DNA of 34,274 bases from a virus, in the IMG/VR virus record IMGVR_UViG_3300042937_000130, positions 1-34,274 of that record; one strand, given 5' to 3'. Every line of letters begins with the position of its first letter. The first letter of the stretch is position 1. The notes below the pieces were generated by a model. The model was not told where the DNA came from, made no database searches, and worked only from the letters and a program-made list of their open reading frames with translations. Shown here one piece after another: positions 13,829 through 19,287 of the stretch. The position numbers and the translations under genes are program-made.

Positions 13829-13841
13829 TCTAGAGTCTAGA
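13829..13841 (-). promoter_or_regulatory. palindromic element upstream of membrane protein gene
   Basis: TCTAGAGTCTAGA, a perfect 13-bp palindrome around one central base. It lies between the stop of the 132-residue gene and the AAGGA ribosome site, 13 bases from the ATG. Confidence 0.74.
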
Positions 13842-13842
13842 A

Positions 13843-14241
13843 TTACTTAGTATCGACGAGCGACAGACGCTTAGTAACTGCGGCCATGCAGCGGTTGAAG
13901 TCCTTGCCAGTATCCTCAAGCATCCCCTGAGCGTGTTCGTGAGTTTGCCAGTTATTGGAATAAATGGAATCGATCTCGCGGCTGTAGAGGAGGAGGCCAC
14001 GGTCGATGATGGGCTTGTTGATCCACAGGCGGCGAAGGTGCTCGTTGATCTCACAGTCGCGTTCCATTGAGGACATGAGCGCACTAGCGGCCTTGTCGAG
14101 GAGGGCAGCCAGAGCCATGTCCTCATCGTTCTGGTCGCAGGGCAGCAGGTCAGGGCAGTCATCCCACGAGTCACGCAGGGCGTTTGCCTCAGCACGAAGC
14201 CGGGTGTTCAGGTCGAGGATTTCAGTCGGGGTCAGGTTCAT
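13843..14241 (-). CDS. first early gene, hypothetical protein (132 aa)
   Basis: Unrecognised, mainly helical and acidic. The N-terminal helix carries EILDLNTRLRAEANALRDSWDD (residues 7-28) and is followed by CPDLLPCDQNDEDMA with two cysteines, then a helix rich in alanine and leucine, then a longer charged C-terminal region. AAAGGA lies before the ATG. It is the first gene after the AT-rich intergenic region, and its leader has the full cassette of promoter, hairpin and palindrome. First genes of T7-like early regions often encode host-takeover proteins, but nothing in the sequence identifies this one. Confidence 0.65.
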   Translation of the reverse strand: MNLTPTEILDLNTRLRAEANALRDSWDDCPDLLPCDQNDEDMALAALLDKAASALMSSMERDCEINEHLRRLWINKPIIDRGLLLYSREIDSIYSNNWQTHEHAQGMLEDTGKDFNRCMAAVTKRLSLVDTK

Positions 14242-14260
14242 GGCATTCCTTTCGATTCGG

Positions 14261-14273
14261 TCTAGACTCTAGA
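14261..14273 (-). promoter_or_regulatory. palindromic element upstream of first early gene
   Basis: TCTAGACTCTAGA, a perfect 13-bp palindrome, between the leader hairpin and the AAAGGA ribosome site of the 132-residue gene. Confidence 0.74.
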
Positions 14274-14274
14274 A

Positions 14275-14293
14275 CTCCCTCACGTTGAGAGAG
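14275..14293 (-). other. 5'-leader hairpin
   Basis: CTCCCTCA-CGT-TGAGAGAG forms an 8-bp stem with one non-Watson-Crick pair and a 3-base loop, about 12 bases after the expected start of the promoter at 14312-14339. It corresponds to the hairpins at 12014 and 13572. Confidence 0.45.
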
Positions 14294-14311
14294 AACTAGG
14301 TCCACATCTGA

Positions 14312-14339
14312 ATACTACCACAGATACCCAAGTTGTCAA
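14312..14339 (-). promoter_or_regulatory. sigma70-like promoter, TTGACA-N16-TAGTAT
   Basis: -35 at 14334-14339 and -10 at 14312-14317 on the minus strand, with the same 16-base spacing and a TCA after the -10 as in the other early promoters. First host-type promoter of the early block. Confidence 0.78.
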
Positions 14340-14494
14340 TGGTATCTAATTGGTCTACACAATGGTCTACTTGCTATAGTACCTAAGGTATATACCTAAG
14401 TTACCTAGTACTAGTCTTATATCTTATACCTGTATCTAGATCTATATTAGATACATATATAAGGACTATGGGTGGACTAAAGGTTATACCTAAG
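14340..14494. other. AT-rich intergenic region with short palindromes
   Basis: This stretch is far richer in A and T than its surroundings and dense in CTAG and TATA steps. It includes the perfect palindromes GGTATATACC and CTAGTACTAG and several copies of ACCTAAG or TATACCTAAG. I see no convincing ORF. Such a segment upstream of early promoters could be an origin-like or promoter-enhancing region. It could also lie near the genome end, because late genes are upstream and early genes downstream. Confidence 0.5.
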
Positions 14495-14507
14495 TATAGA
14501 CTCTAGA
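14495..14507. repeat. palindromic element beside AT-rich region
   Basis: TATAGACTCTAGA, same family. This copy is not next to a start codon; it lies between the AT-rich region and the 60-base-spaced direct repeats. Confidence 0.66.
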
Positions 14508-14529
14508 ATGGATTGCGGTCGAGGCAGAA

Positions 14530-14626
14530 TGAAGTCGTCGAGGCGTTGACCGTTGATGATAGCGAAATCCATTCCTGTGGATGTCTTGCTGAAGTGGTCG
14601 AACCGTTGACCGTTGGTGATAGTGAA
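14530..14626. repeat. two diverged direct repeats, 60 bp apart
   Basis: The segments 14530-14566 and 14590-14626 share most of about 37 positions, including the identical core CGTTGACCGTT. They start exactly 60 bases apart. Because 60 is a multiple of three, they also appear as peptide repeats in overlapping short ORFs on both strands (62 aa minus, 77 aa plus with a TTG start). Neither ORF has a ribosome site. This may be an iteron-like or terminal-region repeat. Confidence 0.5.
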
Positions 14627-14645
14627 TGGCCAAAAAATCGGGGCC

Positions 14646-14703
14646 AAAAAAAATTGGTGGCCGCCCGGGTGAGTCTAGACTCTATACCCAAGCGGCCACC
14701 AAT
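14646..14703 (-). terminator. strong intrinsic terminator with palindromic element in its loop
   Basis: A 12-bp perfect stem (14692-14703 with 14653-14664, ATTGGTGGCCGC / GCGGCCACCAAT) is followed on the minus strand by eight T residues (14646-14653). The 27-base loop contains a copy of the palindromic element. It would end transcripts coming from the alanine-rich gene and the late region before the early region. Confidence 0.82.
14674..14686. repeat. palindromic element inside terminator loop
   Basis: TCTAGACTCTATA on the plus strand, in the centre of the loop of the 12-bp-stem terminator. Confidence 0.68.
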
Positions 14704-14708
14704 GGAAA

Positions 14709-14739
14709 GCCCCGGCCCCGCACTAGGCGGAACCGGGGC
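14709..14739 (-). terminator. GC-rich hairpin downstream of alanine-rich gene
   Basis: GCCCCGG and CCGGGGC form a perfect 7-bp stem around a 17-base loop. On the minus strand it is followed by only TTT, so it is a weak terminator or a processing hairpin. It lies 57 bases after the gene's stop and just before the stronger terminator. Confidence 0.45.
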
Positions 14740-14796
14740 AGGTTAGGCGGGCTCATTCAAACACGAGCCAGAGGATGAAGTCTGCAAGGATCCAGT

Positions 14797-15522
14797 TCAA
14801 GCCTTGCCTCCCTTCGCTTCGGCCATGGCTTCGGCTTCCTGCCGCTTCGCTTCCATGGCTTCGGCCTTCGATGCGGCCTTCGCGAGGAGAGAGGCAGCGG
14901 CGAGCCCGTCATCCTTCGTGATCTTCATGGCAAACTTGTACAGGCGATCAATCATCACGGCTTCCGATTCGGGCTCTTCACCTGCGCCCCCCTTCGCGGC
15001 CTTGCGGCAGGCATCGAGCGTAGGCTTGGCCTCTTCGTCCCCATCCTGAGCGGCATCGGCCATTTCGCGGATCTTGGCGGGCTCCCCCTTCGATGCGCTG
15101 GCGATGGCGCGGAGGCCTTCCATCGGGAACCGGGCAGCGCGTTCCGTGCCGATGGCCGCAGTGGCGTTCCCGATATCCTTCAGGTAGTACACGGTGGCCT
15201 TCGCCAGACCTGCGCCCATGAGCGTATTGACGACCCATGCCGCGAGGCTCTTGCCGTACGCCCGGGGCAGGCCCAGTGCGTTCGCTTCGGCGATTGCCAC
15301 GGCGGCCTCTCGTGCTCCACCTTCAACGGCGGTGGCCTTCGCGATCACGTTCGCTTCGGCGGCCTTCTGTTCCACGTTGAGGGTAACGATGCCTTCGGCC
15401 TTCGCTTCGGCCTTGCTCATGCCCTCAGGTGCTTGGACGGCCTCAGGCTTCGGCGTGCCTTTCTTGGCCTTCGGCATGGCGGGGGCGGCGGTGGCGGTCT
15501 CGATGTTGATGATACGGGCCAT
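14797..15522 (-). CDS. alanine/glutamate/lysine-rich hypothetical protein (241 aa)
   Basis: Start at MARIINIET, which has GAAAGGA nine bases upstream; another ATG three codons earlier lies on top of that ribosome site. Residues 10-90 and 185-241 are low-complexity A/K/E/P sequence. The middle (about 90-150, LGLPRAYGKSLAAWVVNTLMGAGLAK...) is more ordered and looks helical. Codon use favours TTCGC/GGCC-type codons and is more GC-rich than neighbouring genes, suggesting separate ancestry. It is isolated between two non-coding gaps and closed by a terminator. No family recognised. A DNA- or head-associated protein is possible from composition, but unproven. Confidence 0.65.
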   Translation of the reverse strand: MARIINIETATAAPAMPKAKKGTPKPEAVQAPEGMSKAEAKAEGIVTLNVEQKAAEANVIAKATAVEGGAREAAVAIAEANALGLPRAYGKSLAAWVVNTLMGAGLAKATVYYLKDIGNATAAIGTERAARFPMEGLRAIASASKGEPAKIREMADAAQDGDEEAKPTLDACRKAAKGGAGEEPESEAVMIDRLYKFAMKITKDDGLAAASLLAKAASKAEAMEAKRQEAEAMAEAKGGKA

Positions 15523-15969
15523 TGTCTGCATCCTTTCGATGCGCCTTTGGTTCGACCACCGTTCGCAACGTGCGTCCGTGTGGCCGTTCCTTCAGGCGCA
15601 CACATTGTCGCACAATTCCGGGAATGTGCAAGGCCTTTCGAGAAACTTTCTCAGTTTAATTCTGGCTTTCTCTCAGAGACAACGAAACGGGGAGGGAGAG
15701 GCACACGGTCTAGACTCTAGACCCACCCCGCCCACCCCATCGGTTAGCCATTGAATAAGCCAAGGTTGCCCATTGGCAATGCATTGGCTGTCACACGCGG
15801 GCCGCAACAGGCCACCCCTATGGGGGGACGCGGGCCACGAAAATCTTATTAAACCCTTTCAGATTTTTTTTCCAAAACTAAAAGGCATCCGTATCTGCCA
15901 AGTGGGATTCCCATCACCCACATTGCCGATCATCGGCATCCTCGGGAGGTTGGATCATTGGCAGACGGC
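15523..15969. other. non-coding gap upstream of alanine-rich gene
   Basis: No ORF with a ribosome site is visible. The gap holds a perfect 17-bp copy of the palindromic element (15707-15723), the palindrome GAGAAACTTTCTC (15640-15652), an imperfect palindrome GCACAATTCCGGGAATGTGC (15610-15629), CCCC-TAT-GGGG near 15817, two copies of a GCGGGCC motif in 15797-15837, and a T-tract near 15865. A weak -35/-10 pair (TTGCAC-N16-GACAAT, minus strand) brackets the imperfect palindrome. Late genes end on one side, so a physical genome end here is possible. Confidence 0.5.
15707..15723. repeat. palindromic element, perfect 17-bp copy
   Basis: GGTCTAGACTCTAGACC, the longest fully symmetric intergenic copy, about 185 bases upstream of the alanine-rich gene start. 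Confidence 0.74.
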
Positions 15970-16338
15970 CTAGGATGGCTCAGGATCGCGTCCAGCAGAC
16001 TGGATGGGCTTGGAGTCATCCTCGTCACCCGGATCGCTCTGGGGGCATTCTGGAGCCCTTCCTAGAAAGACCTGTTCAGTCAGGGCCGGGTTCTGGCGGA
16101 AGATCTGCATCAGGGAGACCTCAAGGGTACGGATCTTAGATTCCGATAAGCCCAAATCATGAATTTCAGACACCATCTCTAGAATTTCATGGAGTACTGT
16201 ACTAGAGTATATATAATCTTCTAGTTCTTCTGAGATACAGATCTTAGGAGTAGGAAAGAAGAAGAACTCTCCAAATTCATTCTTAGGCATCTTACAGGTT
16301 ACTAAAGGGATCTCATAAGGGAACCACTTAATAACCAT
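15970..16338 (-). CDS. degenerate HExxH-type phage protein (122 aa)
   Basis: The middle of the protein, STVLHEILEMVSEIHDLGLSESKIRTLE (about residues 46-73), has the layout of a common group of small phage proteins with LHExxH...GLGL(S/T)E..(V/I)R.LE...L...NP, which look like metallopeptidase relatives. Here HEILE replaces the HExxH zinc motif, so the second histidine is missing and activity is doubtful. The C-terminal 35 residues are acidic, proline-rich and probably disordered. The start has AGGAGA upstream. The N-terminal coding half is noticeably AT-rich. It follows the HNH gene at the end of the late region. Confidence 0.62.
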   Translation of the reverse strand: MVIKWFPYEIPLVTCKMPKNEFGEFFFFPTPKICISEELEDYIYSSTVLHEILEMVSEIHDLGLSESKIRTLEVSLMQIFRQNPALTEQVFLGRAPECPQSDPGDEDDSKPIQSAGRDPEPS

Positions 16339-16349
16339 GGAGATGTCTC

Positions 16350-16571
16350 CTAGTGCTTGGCTCGATTCACTGACTTAGGGACAATACGGAGATTGCTACG
16401 GCGGTTATCCCGAGGGTCGCCGTTCTTGTGGTCAACGTCCTTGCCATCGTGCTTCTTGACCCTGCCTTCACGGATCATCACCCGGCGCATCTTGTTGCGT
16501 GAAGCACGGTCCTTCTTGTACTCATCAGTACCGTGGTACTTGGCGTATTCCTTCTTGTAGTCTCGTGCCAT
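16350..16571 (-). CDS. small HNH endonuclease (73 aa)
   Basis: The C-terminal half contains KDVDHKNGDPRDNRRSNLRIV (residues 44-64), a clear HNH signature with D47-H48 and the NR..NLR block ending at N60. The N-terminus is short and basic (RDYKKEYAKYHG). HNH proteins beside terminase genes are common in tailed phages and in some cases assist DNA packaging. They can also be mobile homing nucleases. The start overlaps the stop of the 43-residue gene upstream as TAATG, so it looks like an integrated operon member rather than an inserted element. Confidence 0.85.
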   Translation of the reverse strand: MARDYKKEYAKYHGTDEYKKDRASRNKMRRVMIREGRVKKHDGKDVDHKNGDPRDNRRSNLRIVPKSVNRAKH

Positions 16572-16702
16572 TACTTCTTCCGGCTGATCTTCATCTTGTT
16601 ATAGGAAGCATTGGCAATGGCATAGGCATTATTAGCAGCCATGCCTCTCTTCTTCTCAAGGGAGTGGGCGATCTGCTTGACCTTGGACGGAATCTTAGCC
16701 AT
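16571..16702 (-). CDS. very small basic protein (43 aa)
   Basis: A short gene that reads MAKIPSKVKQIAHSLEKKRG and continues through an alanine/asparagine-rich helix to a basic KISRKK end. It has AGGA seven bases before the ATG and its TAA stop overlaps the HNH start as TAATG. Nothing else fills the 156-base gap between its neighbours, and codon use is coherent. Strongly basic and helical, so nucleic-acid binding is possible. No family recognised. Confidence 0.62.
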   Translation of the reverse strand: MAKIPSKVKQIAHSLEKKRGMAANNAYAIANASYNKMKISRKK

Positions 16703-16727
16703 GTGGTTCCTGAAAGTAGAAGTTAAA

Positions 16728-16967
16728 TTACCAAGCCCGACACGACCAGTAACGTGCCTTGGTCTTGGGACCGGGGTTATCGCAGTTGTGTCGAGCCCGG
16801 AAGTTCTTGCGGCGACCCGGTTCGTTCTTACGGATCTTCATATTGGGGTCGCCAAAGCGGACAATCTTGGTCTTGTCGCCATCCTTGACGCACACGGCGG
16901 ACTTCTTAGCCCCACCCGGAGTGCGCCACGGCTTGTTCATCGACCGTCCATCACAGGGATTAGCCAC
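16728..16967 (-). CDS. conserved phage small basic protein next to terminase (79 aa)
   Basis: Contains MNKPWRTPGGAKKSAVCV and the very characteristic FRARHNCDNPGPKTKARYWSC near the C-terminus (about residues 56-76), with two or more cysteines and a histidine that could bind zinc. I recognise this as a sequence repeatedly found in tailed-phage genomes near head and packaging genes, but its function is unknown to me. The start was placed at the GTG that overlaps the upstream stop and has TGGAG before it. The frame is open 10 codons further, and an internal ATG gives a 70-residue form. Confidence 0.78.
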   Translation of the reverse strand: MANPCDGRSMNKPWRTPGGAKKSAVCVKDGDKTKIVRFGDPNMKIRKNEPGRRKNFRARHNCDNPGPKTKARYWSCRAW

Positions 16968-17142
16968 GTTTAATCTCCAGAATTTCTTCAGGGACAACTT
17001 CCTTGAGTTCCCTCATGGCCCGGGCCAAGCCCTTGGCGGCAGGAAGGCTGTCCTTGCTCCTTAGATGGGCTTCATACTGCAAGATGGCATTGCAAGCCCG
17101 GTTCATAATCTCATTGGGCCACTCATCTAGATCGACATCCAT
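16960..17142 (-). CDS. small acidic hypothetical protein (60 aa)
   Basis: Unrecognised helical protein with an acidic N-terminus (MDVDLDEWPNEIMNRACNAI). The ATG lies inside the last codons of the large terminase gene and the stop overlaps the start of the next gene, so it belongs to a coupled series. T7 also has a small gene (19.5) after its large terminase, but no sequence relation is visible. Confidence 0.6.
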   Translation of the reverse strand: MDVDLDEWPNEIMNRACNAILQYEAHLRSKDSLPAAKGLARAMRELKEVVPEEILEIKRG

Positions 17143-18785
17143 GACGAGCCTCCTTGAGCCTTGCGGCCAACTGAGTGTTCCATAAATCGATCCAACTCGG
17201 CCTGTAGGACATCGTCCTTACGGATGGCCATCTTGCGGGCAGCGTCTTGTCCCATCTGCTCCACCCAGAACGAGACTGCCATGGATAGAACATCGATGCG
17301 GTCATCGTAAGCCAGAGCACCCTTGTTACGGGTCATACGGCTCATCTGCCACATCAGGCTGTAGTGCAGAGCCTTCTCGGACGCATACTGCTTGGTGGAC
17401 TCGTAGTCTTCCCTGATCACGCCAGAGTCAATGACCAGACGATGCTGGTTCATAACTGGTTCTAACGTGTCTACGATCCGGCGTTCCTTCTGGATATTGT
17501 GTCTAACTTCTTCGATTGTGCAGGGATAATCACGCACAAGATAAGGCTTCAGTAGTTCTGTGAACATACCGTCACCAAAGTTCGACTCACAGATGATCCG
17601 GTTTACTGCGTTATTCTTGGCAACCTTTACCAGTTTACGCAGGGTCTCCTCAGAGTAACCGCCCTTGACTCCACCAGCAGCAGTCACATAAAGGTAGCCA
17701 TTCAGCATCTTAACGACCGCATAAGCGGTTTCGTTGTCGCCACGACCACTCGGGTCAATGGCCATAACTCCACCCTCATAGGGAATCCACTTGCCCTGAA
17801 TGTCCATGGGCCCGTAGTAACGGTCGCCGTTGAAGCCCACACAGGGGATATCCTTGACTACGTTGCTGAGGTTTGCCGCCCAGATGGGCTTCTCAGGAGC
17901 ACTCTCAGGGTTCAGGCCCAACACGATCAAGTCAGCCAACTTCAGGGGATACCTATCGGCATCGCTCAGAGTGCTGTCCAGCATGAACTGAAGGGCAAAG
18001 CCAGTCCGTCCATAGGAGGCTTCGCGCTCCATCAGGTCAAGGGCGTTAAACCGCCTAGGATCGGTTGGGTCGCCTTCCTTGCCCTCAGCCAGTGTAGGGG
18101 CCAGTTTGGTTCCAAAGGCCGTCTTGAGGCGGTTGTCGGGGTATCGAGCGGGCCAGATTCGGGTGTCGTACCCCTTCTCATGCAGACCGTGGTAGATCGA
18201 CTGCTCGGTCTGCGGCGTACCTAGATAGATCACCTCCCCTCCGGGCTTGAGGACTGCTTCAAACTCGGCAATAGAAGACAATAACTTTTCACGCATCAGG
18301 AAGGTAGCAGAGTTGTTCAGACTCTCTACGTCATCAGCAATGATCAGGTCAGCACGGCTGCCCGTGATCTGGCTAGTGATTCCCTTAGACACCACGCTAG
18401 GAGCCTGAGAGGCAGAAGCGGGGCCGACATCGAACGCAATCTTGGAGTTACGCTGATCTTCCCGTGGCTTCAAGTGCTGGCAGATCGGGATCTCGTTGAT
18501 CAGCCGCAGGGTAAAGGTGCTGAAGTCATCAGCCCGCTGCTTGGAAGCCGATACGACCAGTACATTCAGCCTCGGGTCGTGCAGCAGCCTAAAGACAACA
18601 TAAGCACTAGTAAGCCAACTCTTGCCCACACCACGGAACGCCTGTACGACTCGGCGGCGTGGACCCTTCTGGAGGTACTGAGAGATGTCCAGTTGGATCG
18701 GTGTTGGCTCCGGGAGCCCAAGGTGATCCCACGACAGGAAGACAAAGTTCCTGAAGTCCTTGAGTTTTCTCTCAAGTTCGTTCAC
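17127..18785 (-). CDS. terminase large subunit (T7 gp19-like, DNA maturase B)
   Basis: A 552-residue packaging motor. ATPase: Walker A FRGVGKSW (50-57, K55), Walker B DLIIADDVES (D151, D152) and the coupling segment IYLGTPQTE (185-193). Nuclease: AIDPSGRGDNE (D343), IICESNFGDG (E399) and YDDRIDVLS (D493/D494 and D497), the usual acidic triad. It translocates DNA into the prohead and cuts concatemers. The GTG start overlaps the small terminase stop as GTGA. Length is close to T7 gp19 (586 aa). Confidence 0.95.
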   Translation of the reverse strand: MNELERKLKDFRNFVFLSWDHLGLPEPTPIQLDISQYLQKGPRRRVVQAFRGVGKSWLTSAYVVFRLLHDPRLNVLVVSASKQRADDFSTFTLRLINEIPICQHLKPREDQRNSKIAFDVGPASASQAPSVVSKGITSQITGSRADLIIADDVESLNNSATFLMREKLLSSIAEFEAVLKPGGEVIYLGTPQTEQSIYHGLHEKGYDTRIWPARYPDNRLKTAFGTKLAPTLAEGKEGDPTDPRRFNALDLMEREASYGRTGFALQFMLDSTLSDADRYPLKLADLIVLGLNPESAPEKPIWAANLSNVVKDIPCVGFNGDRYYGPMDIQGKWIPYEGGVMAIDPSGRGDNETAYAVVKMLNGYLYVTAAGGVKGGYSEETLRKLVKVAKNNAVNRIICESNFGDGMFTELLKPYLVRDYPCTIEEVRHNIQKERRIVDTLEPVMNQHRLVIDSGVIREDYESTKQYASEKALHYSLMWQMSRMTRNKGALAYDDRIDVLSMAVSFWVEQMGQDAARKMAIRKDDVLQAELDRFMEHSVGRKAQGGSSWMSI

Positions 18786-18985
18786 GCAGCCTCTTCATCA
18801 AACGGCATGATCTTGGCAAGGTTCAGCATGGGCGTGTTGGCAATGGGTGCACAGTCAATTCCATTGTCCTTCAGGAACTGCCGTGCAACATTGAGTTCCG
18901 TGGCCGTAGCAGAACCATCCATGATCTTCTTCAGCAGTTCTTCTGCCAGAGCATTGTGGATGTGTTCAAGAAGTTCGCGTTTCAC
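18782..18985 (-). CDS. terminase small subunit (T7 gp18-like, DNA maturase A)
   Basis: A 67-residue protein with the pattern of gp18-type proteins: an N-terminal helix, then LKKIMDGSATATELNVARQFLKDNGID (residues 18-44), in which A-T-x-x-E/D-L-x-V-A-R-x-F-L-K-D-N is highly typical. It directs the large subunit to phage DNA. Starts with GTG in a GTGA overlap and ends in a GTGA overlap with the large subunit gene. Shorter than T7 gp18 (89 aa). Confidence 0.88.
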   Translation of the reverse strand: MKRELLEHIHNALAEELLKKIMDGSATATELNVARQFLKDNGIDCAPIANTPMLNLAKIMPFDEEAA

Positions 18986-19287
18986 AGGAATACTCGGTAA
19001 GGGATGGAGGGAGCGGGACCGAAGGTAGGCAACGCATCGATCTGATCCTGCGTTAGTTCAAAAGACACCCGCAGATTAGCGTGGTAACGGGTGTCTCCGG
19101 GACTGACGATGACGTTTTCTTCGTCTACCTTGGCTGGAATCGGCCCGATGCGGTCAAGGGTGACACCTGCGACGGGCAGCACCATGACCTCGCCTTCCTC
19201 GTCGGTGCGTTCCTCGGCTAGCCCTGCGGCAATGAGTGCATCGTCAAGATCGGACTCTGTGTTTGAGCGTAGATAGTAATCACTCAT
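18982..19287 (-). CDS. hypothetical protein between appendage and small terminase genes (101 aa)
   Basis: Acidic N-terminus (ESDLDDALIAAGLAEERTDEEGE), then several beta strands and a C-terminal block, YHANLRVSFELTQDQIDALP...PYRVFL (about 68-101). I recall similar tails in small phage proteins near tail and lysis genes but cannot name a function. ATGA overlap with the end of the appendage gene couples the two, so a role related to that appendage is plausible. Confidence 0.65.
   Translation of the reverse strand: MSDYYLRSNTESDLDDALIAAGLAEERTDEEGEVMVLPVAGVTLDRIGPIPAKVDEENVIVSPGDTRYHANLRVSFELTQDQIDALPTFGPAPSIPYRVFL

Noticed and set aside
14530-14626. CRISPR-like repeat
   Set aside because: Only two diverged direct repeats, with no spacer array or cas genes.
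14503-14691. 62-residue minus-strand ORF with internal 20-residue repeats
   Set aside because: The repeats are explained by the 60-bp DNA repeat; there is no ribosome site, and the ORF crosses a terminator and a palindrome copy.
14513-14746. 77-residue plus-strand ORF over the direct repeats
   Set aside because: It has a TTG start without a ribosome site, runs against the direction of all genes and overlaps the terminator; kept only as a weak possibility in the repeat finding.
15773-15973. 66-residue plus-strand ORF in the gap upstream of the alanine-rich gene
   Set aside because: No ribosome site, no family pattern, and opposite to all other genes.
16185-16192. Single TCTAGA half-site at about 16187 and another near 19551
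   Set aside because: Only one half-site of the palindrome is present and both are in coding sequence; they were not counted as copies.
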